Notes under the pieces: model-generated
Told to the model about the DNA's origin: nothing
The model's input: the letters and a program-made list of their open reading frames with translations, nothing else
Database searches by the model: none
Shown: positions 1 to 8,122 of the stretch, piece by piece
How the letters are laid out: the number at the start of each line of letters is the position of its first letter
Numbering within the stretch: position 1 is the first letter of the stretch
Made by a program: the position numbers and the translations under genes
NCBI GenBank assembly: GCA_944322395.1
Contig: CALUPA010000019.1
Location: 1-38,772, forward strand
Length of the DNA: 38,772 nt
Reading direction: 5' to 3'
Origin: an uncultured Phocaeicola sp.
GTDB taxonomy: Bacteria; Bacteroidota; Bacteroidia; Bacteroidales; Bacteroidaceae

Positions 1-2
1 TT

Positions 3-1205
3 GCATGGCAGGCTCACTTCGTAACTAACATGTTCATCCGCCCAACAGCTGAAGAACTTGAATCATTCGAACCTGACTTCATCGTTTACAACGCTTCTAA
101 AGCTAAAGTTGAAAACTACAAAGAACTTGGCTTGAACTCTGAAACAGCTGTTGTATTCAACTTGACTACTAAGGAACAGGTTATCCTTAACACTTGGTAC
201 GGTGGTGAAATGAAGAAAGGTATGTTCTCTATGATGAACTACTTCAACCCACTTCGTGGTGTTGCTTCTATGCACTGTTCTGCTAACACTAACATGGACG
301 AAACTGAATCAGCTATCTTCTTCGGATTGTCTGGTACAGGTAAGACTACTCTTTCTACTGACCCAAAACGTAAACTTATCGGTGACGACGAACACGGATG
401 GGACAACGAAGGTGTATTCAACTATGAAGGTGGTTGCTACGCTAAGGTTATCAACCTTGATAAGGAATCAGAACCAGATATCTACAACGCTATCAAACGT
501 AACGCTCTTCTTGAAAACGTTACAGTTGATGCAGAAGGTAAGATTAACTTCGCTGATAAGAGCGTAACAGAAAACACTCGTGTTTCTTACCCAATCAACC
601 ACATCGAAAACATCGTTAAGCCAGTTTCTAAGGGTCCTCACGCTAAGCAGGTAATCTTCTTGTCAGCTGACGCATTCGGTGTATTGCCTCCAGTATCTAT
701 CCTTAACCCTGCTCAGGCTCAGTACTACTTCTTGTCAGGATTTACTGCTAAGTTGGCTGGTACAGAACGTGGTATCACTGAACCAACTCCAACATTCTCT
801 GCATGTTTCGGCGCTGCATTCTTGAGCTTGCACCCAACTAAATATGCTGAAGAACTTGTTAAGAAGATGGAAATGACTGGTGCTAAGGCATACTTGGTTA
901 ACACTGGTTGGAACGGTACAGGTAAGCGTATCTCTATCCGCGATACTCGTGGTATTATCGATGCTATCCTTGACGGTTCTATCGACAAGGCTCCTACTAA
1001 GGTTATCCCATTCTTCGACTTCGTAGTTCCAACAGAATTGCCAGGTGTAGATTCTAAGATCCTTGACCCACGTGATACTTACGAATGCGCTTGTCAGTGG
1101 GAAGAAAAAGCTAAAGACTTGGCTGGACGTTTCATCAAGAACTTCGCTAAGTTCACAGGAAACGAAGCTGGTAAGGCTCTTGTTGCTGCTGGTCCAAAGT
1201 TGTAA
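3..1205 (+). CDS. pckA: Phosphoenolpyruvate carboxykinase (ATP), 3' part
   Basis: Converts oxaloacetate and ATP to PEP, CO2 and ADP; in Bacteroidetes it is often run in the CO2-fixing direction on the way to succinate. The reading frame is open from the first bases of the window ([15 protein letters not shown]), so the ATG at 30 is internal and about 400 C-terminal residues of a usual ~535 are present. The nucleotide-binding P-loop GLSGTGKTT and the following [13 protein letters not shown] metal/kinase-2 region are intact, as is the C-terminal ATP-site segment [14 protein letters not shown]. Codon use is strongly biased (AAC, GAA, CTT, CGT), as expected of a very highly expressed gene. It is followed directly by a strong terminator. 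The 5' end lies outside the window. Confidence 0.97.
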   Translation, partial: AWQAHFVTNMFIRPTAEELESFEPDFIVYNASKAKVENYKELGLNSETAVVFNLTTKEQVILNTWYGGEMKKGMFSMMNYFNPLRGVASMHCSANTNMDETESAIFFGLSGTGKTTLSTDPKRKLIGDDEHGWDNEGVFNYEGGCYAKVINLDKESEPDIYNAIKRNALLENVTVDAEGKINFADKSVTENTRVSYPINHIENIVKPVSKGPHAKQVIFLSADAFGVLPPVSILNPAQAQYYFLSGFTAKLAGTERGITEPTPTFSACFGAAFLSLHPTKYAEELVKKMEMTGAKAYLVNTGWNGTGKRISIRDTRGIIDAILDGSIDKAPTKVIPFFDFVVPTELPGVDSKILDPRDTYECACQWEEKAKDLAGRFIKNFAKFTGNEAGKALVAAGPKL

Positions 1206-1230
1206 TTTCATAATACAACATATAACTGAG

Positions 1231-1262
1231 AGCGGTCCTCTAATCGGGGACCGCTTTTTTTA
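1231..1262 (+). terminator. Rho-independent terminator of pckA
   Basis: A perfect 8-bp stem AGCGGTCC (1231-1238) / GGACCGCT (1248-1255) is followed by a run of eight T. It lies 26 nt after the pckA stop codon. Confidence 0.93.
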
Positions 1263-1263
1263 T

Positions 1264-1568
1264 ATTGTATTGTAATTATTTATATAGACTATATGTTTAT
1301 AAAATAAAAAAATATTATAATTGTTGTAATAGTTAATTCTGTGTTTGTTTAAAAAAGTTAATGTTGTAGAATTTTTTTTGTGGAGAATATTGGCATATCA
1401 AATAAAGTATATATATTTGTTCCGAAAAATTTTATGGCATTATAGCTTGGTTTCATAATTATGTGAATGCTATTTATCCGGAGGTAGCTTTTAGATAATA
1501 GGAAAATTTAAATTTTGAAATTAAATTTGATATTATAATAAGGGTAAAAATTTCATTTCCGTATATTC
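1264..1568. other. AT-rich non-coding stretch between pckA terminator and left inverted repeat
   Basis: No credible gene is seen on either strand. The only clear signal is a rightward promoter-like sequence at 1389-1419, annotated separately. The rest is AT-rich sequence without repeats that I can recognise. It would be the upstream leader of the surface-protein gene if the neighbouring segment were inverted. Confidence 0.5.
1389..1419 (+). promoter_or_regulatory. Bacteroidetes-type promoter pointing into the invertible segment
   Basis: TATATTTG at 1412-1419 is a perfect match to the Bacteroidetes -7 consensus TAnnTTTG. ATTG at 1389-1392 lies 19 nt upstream, a 3-of-4 match to the -33 TTTG at the canonical spacing. 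Transcription would start near 1426 and run rightward through the left inverted repeat. In the present orientation it meets only the 3' flank of a minus-strand gene and two terminators. After inversion it would face that gene's start codon. Confidence 0.5.
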
Positions 1569-1601
1569 AGTAGCCGGACTGGCTACACAACTAAAAAATA
1601 A
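1569..1601 (+). repeat. Left 33-bp inverted repeat of the invertible cassette
   Basis: Positions 1569-1601 are the exact reverse complement of 4970-5002 over 33 bases; the match stops at 1568 and 1602. Its GC-rich heart is a dyad, GTAGCC-GGACT-GGCTAC (1570-1586), and the inner side is ACAACTAAAAAATAA. A short dyad with a 5-bp centre inside a longer repeat is what a tyrosine recombinase crossover site looks like. Confidence 0.9.
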
Positions 1602-1728
1602 TGTTTTATTTTCAATGATTTTACAATTGTCAAAATCTTTTTCTCGTTTCACATTGTCTCATATATGAATCATCTAAAATGGGATTATATGTTTCCGTTT
1701 TTATAAATAGAGATTGGCTGGGTAATAT

Positions 1729-1758
1729 ATGATATAGTAAAATATATCATTTTTTTTT
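1729..1758 (+). terminator. AT-rich hairpin with T8 tail just inside the left repeat
   Basis: A perfect 8-bp stem ATGATATA (1729-1736) / TATATCAT (1743-1750) with a 6-nt loop is followed by eight T (1751-1758). It would stop plus-strand transcription entering from the left. The stem is all A/T but one pair, so its strength is uncertain. It lies 9 nt before a second, stronger hairpin. Confidence 0.5.
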
Positions 1759-1766
1759 ATAATATT

Positions 1767-1803
1767 AAAAAGGCGTGTCTTACAGATGTAAGCACGCCTT
1801 TTT
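1767..1803. terminator. Bidirectional terminator downstream of the surface lipoprotein gene
   Basis: Arms AAAAAGGCGTG-t-CTTAC (1767-1783) and GTAAGCACGCCTTTTT (1788-1803) pair over 16 bp with one bulged T. The A-run on one side and the T-run on the other make it a terminator for both strands. On the minus strand it ends the surface-protein transcript 165 nt after its stop codon. On the plus strand it blocks antisense transcription from the left. Confidence 0.88.
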
Positions 1804-1968
1804 AAATTTGATTTTGTTTATGTATTATTGTTGTCTGTTGTATGTTTTTACATCATGAGTATAAAACTTCATTCGTTTTACATATCATTATAAAATATCA
1901 TGAGAACTTTTTTAGACCAAGCATAGGAAGCACCAGGCAATCCTATGCATTGGTTTAGAATTCAATTA

Positions 1969-4851
1969 TTAGATAGACAACCCTGCTGGTACAGTTATCG
2001 AAATTATATTATTGCCATTGAAGTTTTGAACTGCACCCCAACGTGGAGTTGCATATTCTTCCCAATATATTTCAACCTTAACAGTAACGTCGCTAGCAAA
2101 TGCATCTGTTCCTGGTTTCAGTTTGAGTGTACCATTAGTAGTATTAAGTTCGAAGTATTTTTCACCTGCCGACTTGGTTTCCTCTGTAAATCTGAACTTA
2201 GGAGCAAACAAACCGAAATTATTAAGTTTATTATTTGGTACAAATGAAGGTGCCTGAGCTGTTCCATTATCACCCCATAGGAGTAAATTGTCGAACTTAG
2301 TGCTTTCCCATTTGAAACCTTTAAATAATTGGAATTCGTCTGCTCTCGTAGCGAATGTGTATGAAGTAGTACCTTTAGTCCATTTACCGCTCAAGTTTTC
2401 AACTTTTACATTCAAAGCAAATTCATCAGCTACAAATTCGCTACCATCATGATTTGTAAATTTAATCTTACCTATGACCTTAACAGGATTTGTTGTTTGG
2501 TAACTAAATTGATTCAGAGTCAAAGTCCCATTTGAATAGGTAATACCGCCATATGAAACATCACTGCCTTTAACTCTGTATTCAACTATACCACCCAAAG
2601 TTTGAACTGCGGTTTCTAAATCGTCAAAATTAGAGACAGCAGCACTCAAGTCGTAAGTATATTTTAAAGTATGATTATTTTCATCATCTACTGCTGGATT
2701 AAAGATAATGTTATTATTAGCCTTGTCTACTAATACATCGTCGAATTCGAATGCGAAGTCGGCTATTGAACTGTTATCAATAGTAACATCAACAGATACT
2801 GTAAATTCTTGTGCAGTAGTTGGATTTTTAAACTTAACAGATGGAGTGTAAGTACCTGCAGCTTGTCTAGCTGGAATCTCAATAACAAGAGCATTATCAG
2901 TACCAATATTGAATTTGACATTTTCATCATCTGTTGATGTGCCAGAAAATGCTGTAAATCTATTGAGAGTCAAACCTGTAGCATCATATATTTTGTTCAT
3001 ATCAACTGTTATAGTTTGTATTCCGGCACTCCAAGACTTAGTTACGGTTTCCAGTTTTACAGGAGCAATTGTTGCAAAGTATTCTTTTGCGGTAACAGTT
3101 GGGTTATTTACGCTAACCTGAATTTCCTGAGCCTTATTGTCTGCTGTATATTTAACTTTTGCAGTCACAACAGTACTCATATTATTTGCAGAAGCGGCAT
3201 AGCTATTAAGAGTAAGCACATTGCCTTCCATTTTGAAGTAATCGCCATTAGATTCAGTCTCCTTGAATTCGATAGAGAAATCATCAGCCCAACCTTCATA
3301 TTTATCTTGATTTGCAAGAACGCTATTGCCGTCTAATAGCTGCAATTTTGCTACATTATAGTCTATTTTATCTCCATCTTTATTCCAATAGATACAATTA
3401 GTTGTAGGAACGTTAGTTAAAGTTGCACCATCAGCAGTATCTATGTGTTTTTGAACAACAAAGTAATCAGAAGTAATGGCTGTTACATTGTCTACATTAT
3501 CTTCACTTTCTTTAGCTGTAACTATTGCACATACAGGATACTGAGTTTCATCATCACCCAAAACCTTACCAGCTACTTTCAGTGTTACAATACCTGTCTC
3601 AGCATCAGCATTAACAACTTCAACATCGAATGTAGGAATGTTTGTAGCTCTGGTTTTCAAAGCCTCGTCGGCCTGCAATACTATTTCATATTTTTTATCA
3701 AAATCTTTTGCGGCAGTAGAAGGAGATACACGGAACTGAACTGTAACATCGTTACTGTTATCAACTAGGGTTACTGTTTTATTAGTGCCATCTGTAAGTC
3801 TGTAAGAATATTTCAACTCAGAGAAACGTACCTTACCGTCTGTATATTCTGGCTTATAGACTATGCTTTGAATCATAGCTTTAAGACTGTCTATGTCCAG
3901 TCCGAGTTCTTTCAGCGCTTCGTTAAGTTTATAGAATTCACTTTCGTTGTTCTTTAGAGCTTCTGCCAAATACTGTTCTATTTCATCTCCAAGAGTAGCC
4001 GCTGTCAAATAGCCGGCTGTGTTATTTATTAGCGCTTCTATTTCATCAATATAGCCAATTAACTTATCTATATTTTCCTTGTTGTCTACTAAACTCAGAA
4101 CAGTTTCTACATTTATTTGTTCAAGATCCTCAACACGGTCAGTCAATGCTGTCAAATCAGCTTGTTTGGCATAGTCATTCAGTTTGGTGTTCAATGAAGA
4201 AATTGCGTCATTGAAGTCCTCCATTGTAACATAAATACCACTTATTTGTGATGCGATTGCAGCATTAATCTGTTCGTTGATTAATTTATATATTTCGCCA
4301 GAATCAGATGTCTGCTTCTTTATTTCTTCAGCAATTTTATTGTCAATCAAGCTGGAAATTTCATCTGTTGTAAGGTATGCTTCCAAATCAGCAGAAGTAA
4401 GGAAGTTCTTATTTGCTTCTTCCAAAGCAGAAACTCTGTCCTTCAAAGCATTGAATTCAGTTAGCTGGACACATTCCTTAAGAGCCCCCTCGAATCCTTC
4501 AACCTTATCACTCAAGGTTTCGATATCAGCGATAATACCTTCTATAACAGTCTTGTCTGCTTTTGCATCCAAAGCTGCATTCAAATCGTCAACCAATCCC
4601 TGAAGTTTTTCAATTTCAGCTGTATTACCTTGTACAGATTCATTTAAACTTGTTTTCAAGGTTTCAATTGCAGAATCAATAGCTGTCTTCAAATCTTCAG
4701 TCGTGATAGCGGGTGCTTTGGCGTTGATTTCATCAATCTGCTCTTGAAGACCGTTAATTTGATCATCATAGTCTTTACAAGACGTAAAAGTTCCTGTAGA
4801 AGCAAAAACAAGAGCTCCAAACAGAAGTGCACTTAAATACTTTTTTCTCAT
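1969..4851 (-). CDS. Large coiled-coil surface lipoprotein (S-layer-like), gene inside invertible segment
   Basis: The 960-aa protein starts with a lipoprotein signal peptide (residues 1-24) and acceptor Cys25 in FTSCKDYDDQ. The acidic residues just after the cysteine resemble the Bacteroidetes surface-export signal. Residues ~26-340 are charged, heptad-like helices with repeated leucines and almost no aromatic residues, so a long coiled coil. Residues ~345-960 are beta-rich, with repeated Ig-like stretches, and no enzyme motif is seen. The signal plus SCKDYDD plus coiled-coil start is like phase-variable surface or S-layer-like proteins known from Parabacteroides distasonis and B. thetaiotaomicron (BT1927 type); this likeness is from memory. 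It is enclosed by 33-bp inverted repeats next to a recombinase, so on/off expression is likely. A weak promoter-like TATTATTTG lies on the minus strand at 4895-4903. The protein's exact role is unknown. Confidence 0.85.
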   Translation of the reverse strand: MRKKYLSALLFGALVFASTGTFTSCKDYDDQINGLQEQIDEINAKAPAITTEDLKTAIDSAIETLKTSLNESVQGNTAEIEKLQGLVDDLNAALDAKADKTVIEGIIADIETLSDKVEGFEGALKECVQLTEFNALKDRVSALEEANKNFLTSADLEAYLTTDEISSLIDNKIAEEIKKQTSDSGEIYKLINEQINAAIASQISGIYVTMEDFNDAISSLNTKLNDYAKQADLTALTDRVEDLEQINVETVLSLVDNKENIDKLIGYIDEIEALINNTAGYLTAATLGDEIEQYLAEALKNNESEFYKLNEALKELGLDIDSLKAMIQSIVYKPEYTDGKVRFSELKYSYRLTDGTNKTVTLVDNSNDVTVQFRVSPSTAAKDFDKKYEIVLQADEALKTRATNIPTFDVEVVNADAETGIVTLKVAGKVLGDDETQYPVCAIVTAKESEDNVDNVTAITSDYFVVQKHIDTADGATLTNVPTTNCIYWNKDGDKIDYNVAKLQLLDGNSVLANQDKYEGWADDFSIEFKETESNGDYFKMEGNVLTLNSYAASANNMSTVVTAKVKYTADNKAQEIQVSVNNPTVTAKEYFATIAPVKLETVTKSWSAGIQTITVDMNKIYDATGLTLNRFTAFSGTSTDDENVKFNIGTDNALVIEIPARQAAGTYTPSVKFKNPTTAQEFTVSVDVTIDNSSIADFAFEFDDVLVDKANNNIIFNPAVDDENNHTLKYTYDLSAAVSNFDDLETAVQTLGGIVEYRVKGSDVSYGGITYSNGTLTLNQFSYQTTNPVKVIGKIKFTNHDGSEFVADEFALNVKVENLSGKWTKGTTSYTFATRADEFQLFKGFKWESTKFDNLLLWGDNGTAQAPSFVPNNKLNNFGLFAPKFRFTEETKSAGEKYFELNTTNGTLKLKPGTDAFASDVTVKVEIYWEEYATPRWGAVQNFNGNNIISITVPAGLSI

Positions 4852-4969
4852 AAAAATTTAATTTATAAATTAAAAACAATTTGGTTATTTTTGTCAAATA
4901 ATAAAATATGGCATTTAACCAATGTTGAAATAATTTGTATAATAATAAAAAGTGCATTGCTGTTCCCGC

Positions 4970-5002
4970 TTATTTTTTAGTTGTGTAGCCAGTCCGGCTA
5001 CT
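4970..5002 (-). repeat. Right 33-bp inverted repeat of the invertible cassette
   Basis: Exact reverse complement of 1569-1601, with the same GTAGCC-GGACT-GGCTAC dyad on the minus strand. It sits between the recombinase stop codon (36 bp away) and the surface-protein leader. No T-run follows the dyad in the minus direction, so it should not terminate transcription coming out of the recombinase gene. Confidence 0.9.
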
Positions 5003-5038
5003 TAACATCAGCTTTAAATCTATTAATATTATTATGTG

Positions 5039-6142
5039 TTAAATAAGCATATCAGGCAGTTGTGGCATACTGTCAATGGCTTTTTTCTTATTTTCGTCCA
5101 TAGTATGCATGTATGTTTCAGTATGTCTGGTTGTGGAATGACCAGCCAGAGATGATACCGTTTTGATATCAACACCGTTTGATATTAATAATGTAATGAA
5201 TGTGTGACGGGCACAATGGAATGTTATATGTTTTTTTATACCCGCTGCTTGTATCCAGTTTTTTAACACTTTTAATGTATATGTATGTGATGGAAGGGAG
5301 AATATTTTGTTTTTATCGTAAGACGATTTATTATCTTTTATTATTTTCATTGCACTTGTGCATAAATATAGGTGTAATACGGCAGATGAAGAACTTGCTG
5401 ATACTTTTTGTTGTGTTATTGTTAATGTGTTTGACGAGTAATCTATATCTGAATGTTTTAGCTTTGATACGTCTCCCCATCTCAATCCACTTAAGCATGA
5501 AAAAAGGAAGGCCCTCTTTATTTCTGGTGCTTTGCATGGTGTTACTGCCAGCAAGTTTATTTCTTCCGGTGTTAAAATGTTTTTATTGGTAGCATTATGT
5601 TGTGATGGATGTATGTTTGTAGCTGGATTTGATTCTATCAAACCTTTATCTTGGCAGTATGAGAGGAACATCTTGAACTTTTTGAAATAATGTGAAGGAG
5701 TATGTCCTTTGTATTTGTTGTTCAGAAACTTTAGAAAGTTTGAACAGAAATAGGTTGTTACTTGCGTTGGCGTAAGGATATCTGATTTGGTGTATTTTTT
5801 TAGTTGTGTATTAGATGCTATGACTAGTCTTATATCTTTATTTGTATATTGGTTAATATAATCATTAAAACTATCAAATAGGTTTATGTTATGAATGTTT
5901 TCAGTTTGTTCTATTGTAAAGTAGTTTTTATAATTATTCTGTATGTATGATAGTTCGCGTTGTAAAACTATGCATTTAGCCAGTTTTAGTTTCTCTTTGT
6001 TGTATTTACGAATTGTCTTGTCTTTTGGGGCTTCAAGTATTATCCCTAAAGATTGTTTCTTCCTTTTCCCATTTTTACTGTAATTCAGATAAAGCGAGGT
6101 TCTTCCGTTTTTAAGTTTCCTTTTAAATAATGTAATTCCCAT
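5039..6142 (-). CDS. Tyrosine recombinase (site-specific integrase/invertase)
   Basis: The 367-aa protein has the three-part Bacteroidetes integrase layout. An N-terminal arm-binding region (~1-75; KRKLKNGRTSLYLNY) is followed by a SAM-like core-binding domain (~85-180) and a catalytic domain (~190-360). The catalytic residues are all visible: Arg221 (SGLRWGD), Lys246, His309 and Arg312 in HCARH, His335 (LAGH) and the nucleophile Tyr344 (TETYMH). It is co-oriented with the surface-protein gene and ends 36 bp from the right inverted repeat, with no terminator between, so read-through into that gene is possible. No transfer, excisionase or phage genes are nearby, which fits a dedicated local invertase better than a mobile-element integrase. 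Whether it acts only here or also on distant sites cannot be told. Confidence 0.93.
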   Translation of the reverse strand: MGITLFKRKLKNGRTSLYLNYSKNGKRKKQSLGIILEAPKDKTIRKYNKEKLKLAKCIVLQRELSYIQNNYKNYFTIEQTENIHNINLFDSFNDYINQYTNKDIRLVIASNTQLKKYTKSDILTPTQVTTYFCSNFLKFLNNKYKGHTPSHYFKKFKMFLSYCQDKGLIESNPATNIHPSQHNATNKNILTPEEINLLAVTPCKAPEIKRAFLFSCLSGLRWGDVSKLKHSDIDYSSNTLTITQQKVSASSSSAVLHLYLCTSAMKIIKDNKSSYDKNKIFSLPSHTYTLKVLKNWIQAAGIKKHITFHCARHTFITLLISNGVDIKTVSSLAGHSTTRHTETYMHTMDENKKKAIDSMPQLPDMLI

Positions 6143-6292
6143 AATAAAAAAATTGATAGTTAAATAATTGCTTAAAAATATAATACATTTTTCGTATCAT
6201 TATGTTTTGTCATAAATATGTTCTTTGTAATTTAAAATATTACTATATTAGGCACAATATATAGTTATTTAAATTAAGGCGATTGATACTAT

Positions 6293-6307
6293 TGATGTGT
6301 TACATCA
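6293..6307. promoter_or_regulatory. 15-bp perfect palindrome between recombinase and sulfatase genes
   Basis: TGATGT-GTT-ACATCA lies in the 258-bp divergent intergenic region (6143-6400). Its size and shape fit a dimeric regulator site, but no matching regulator is in the window. No good TAnnTTTG promoter is visible for either flanking gene. Confidence 0.3.
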
Positions 6308-6400
6308 TTGAAAGTTGCAGAATATAATACTTAGGTACTATAATACGAGTAATAAGTACAAGGTCTTTCAATACAAGAATTTATCAATATAGATAAGCTT

Positions 6401-7930
6401 ATGGAAATTAATAAGGACATAATGATTTGTGCAGGAGTATTGGCAACAGGAATATGTCATGTCCAAGCTGCAAAAAAGACAGAGAAGCCTAATATTATTT
6501 TTATTTTGTGCGACGATATGGGATATGGCGACCTGGGGTGTTATGGTCAGAAATATATTCATACTCCCAATATTGACCGTATGGCGCAGGAAGGAATGCG
6601 CTTTACGCAAGCTTATGCTGGTAGTCCGGTGAGTGCGCCTTCACGTGCCACGATAATGACCGGACAGCATTCGGGACATACACATGTACGTGGAAATAAG
6701 GAGTATTGGAAAGATGTTCCTATGATGAAGTATGGCAATAATGACGAATATACAATTGTAGGTCAGGAACCATACGATCCTAATCATATAATCCTTCCGG
6801 AGATAATGAAAAAGAATGGATATACCACCGGTATGTTTGGTAAATGGGCCGGAGGATACGAAGGCTCGTGTTCTACTCCTGATAAACGTGGTATAGATGA
6901 ATACTATGGCTTCATATGCCAGTTTCAGGCGCATCTGTATTATCCTAATTTCCTTAACCGATATAGCAAGTCGCTTGGAGATACTGCAACAGTGCGTATT
7001 ACAATGGATGAAAACATTAAATATCCAATGTATGGCGATGACTATAAAAAACGTCCACAGTATTCTGCTGATATGATTCATCGTGAAGCATTGAAATGGA
7101 TTGATTCACAGGATGGAAGTGTGCCTTTCTATGGCTTCTTTACATATACACTTCCGCATGCAGAACTGGCACAGCCGAATGATTCTATTCTGAAATCATA
7201 TAAGAAAAAATTTTTCCATGATAAGACTTGGGGAGGTGATGAAGGCAGCAGATATAATCCGGCTGTACATACTCATGCAGAATTTGCCGGAATGATAACA
7301 CGTCTGGATACATACGTTGGCGAGATATTGTTGAAACTGAAGGAAAAAGGTTTAGATGAAAACACCATAGTGATATTCAGCAGCGATAACGGACCTCACG
7401 AAGAGGGTGGGGCAGACCCTGAATTCTTCGGTCGTGACGGAAAATTGCGTGGGTTGAAGCGCCAGTGTCATGAAGGCGGAATCAGGGTTCCTTTTATTGT
7501 ACGTTGGCCGGGTAAGGTTGAGGCTGGCGTTGTGAACAATCATCAACTGGCTTTCTATGACATTATGCCTACCTTCTGCGATTTGATTGGCGACAAGAAG
7601 TTCCCTAAAAAGTATTTGAACAAGAAACTTGAAGGTGACTGTTTCGATGGTATATCGTTTGCTCCTACTTTGATGGGTAATGATGAGATGCAGGAGAAAC
7701 ACGAGTATCTCTATTGGGAGTTTCATGAAACAGACCAAATAGCAGTACGTATGGATGACTGGAAACTTGTGGTCAAGAGAGGTAAACCTTATCTCTATGA
7801 TTTGTCATGCGATATTCATGAAGATAATGATATAGCGGCAAGTTATCCGGATGTTATAGATAAGATGCTTGATATAATAAAGAAAGAACATATAGAAAGT
7901 GAATATTTTAAAATAACATTGCCTTTATGA
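6401..7930 (+). CDS. Ser-type sulfatase (arylsulfatase A family, S1)
   Basis: Hydrolyses sulfate esters, in gut Bacteroidetes usually from host mucin or glycosaminoglycans or from algal glycans; the substrate cannot be read here. The protein is 509 aa with a probable signal peptide ending near VQA (residues ~8-23). Metal-binding Asp38-Asp39 are in FILCDDMGYGD. The formylglycine site is SAPSR (residues 78-82), so Ser78 would be oxidised by a radical-SAM maturase (anSME), which is not in this window. A second metal-site segment, FSSDNGPH, and the C-terminal subdomain are present, and the length is normal for the family. The N-terminus is slightly odd (MEINKD before the hydrophobic stretch); Met8 is an alternative start. 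It stands alone, without SusCD or other glycan enzymes. Confidence 0.93.
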   Translation: MEINKDIMICAGVLATGICHVQAAKKTEKPNIIFILCDDMGYGDLGCYGQKYIHTPNIDRMAQEGMRFTQAYAGSPVSAPSRATIMTGQHSGHTHVRGNKEYWKDVPMMKYGNNDEYTIVGQEPYDPNHIILPEIMKKNGYTTGMFGKWAGGYEGSCSTPDKRGIDEYYGFICQFQAHLYYPNFLNRYSKSLGDTATVRITMDENIKYPMYGDDYKKRPQYSADMIHREALKWIDSQDGSVPFYGFFTYTLPHAELAQPNDSILKSYKKKFFHDKTWGGDEGSRYNPAVHTHAEFAGMITRLDTYVGEILLKLKEKGLDENTIVIFSSDNGPHEEGGADPEFFGRDGKLRGLKRQCHEGGIRVPFIVRWPGKVEAGVVNNHQLAFYDIMPTFCDLIGDKKFPKKYLNKKLEGDCFDGISFAPTLMGNDEMQEKHEYLYWEFHETDQIAVRMDDWKLVVKRGKPYLYDLSCDIHEDNDIAASYPDVIDKMLDIIKKEHIESEYFKITLPL

Positions 7931-8069
7931 AGAAAGGAAGATTTATATGAACTGTTTCCTCGGAGAAATGGTGATATAACTTTTCCTGATTGAGTGTTGT
8001 CATAAAGTTGTGTTATTTGGATTTTATTATATAGTCTGTTTCTGGACATTCTCTTTTTATATTCTATAT

Positions 8070-8100
8070 TTTACTATTCCCTCTTTTTTGTGTAAGTTTG
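8070..8100 (+). promoter_or_regulatory. Promoter of the ruvB operon
   Basis: TAAGTTTG at 8093-8100 matches the TAnnTTTG -7 element, and TTTA at 8070-8073 is 19 nt upstream in the -33 position. The predicted start lies 15-17 nt before the ruvB ATG. Confidence 0.5.
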
Positions 8101-8122
8101 CATCTGTATTTTACTACACTTT

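Larger units (their letters stand above)
1602..4969. other. Predicted invertible DNA segment (3.37 kb) carrying one complete gene
   Basis: This is the interval between the two 33-bp inverted repeats. It holds the full 960-aa surface lipoprotein gene, its 118-nt leader and its terminators, and nothing else. A tyrosine recombinase gene ends 36 bp outside the right repeat. Inverted repeats plus an adjacent recombinase are the standard arrangement for phase-variable inversion in Bacteroidales. Here the gene itself, rather than only a promoter, would flip. After inversion the start codon would lie near 1720 on the plus strand. Confidence 0.72.

Noticed and set aside
735..1211. Antisense open frame in pckA (158 codons)
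   Set aside because: It mirrors the strongly biased codons of pckA, has no family resemblance and no start signals; similar antisense frames in korA, susC and the GH43 genes were rejected for the same reason.
1570..1586. The dyad in the left repeat as a terminator of pckA read-through
   Set aside because: The stem is followed by ACAACTAAAAAATA, not a T-run, and the same sequence recurs as an exact inverted copy 3.4 kb away, which fits a recombination site.
1569..6142. An integrated mobile element with att sites
   Set aside because: The repeats are inverted, not direct, the recombinase lies outside them, and no transfer, phage or excisionase genes are present.
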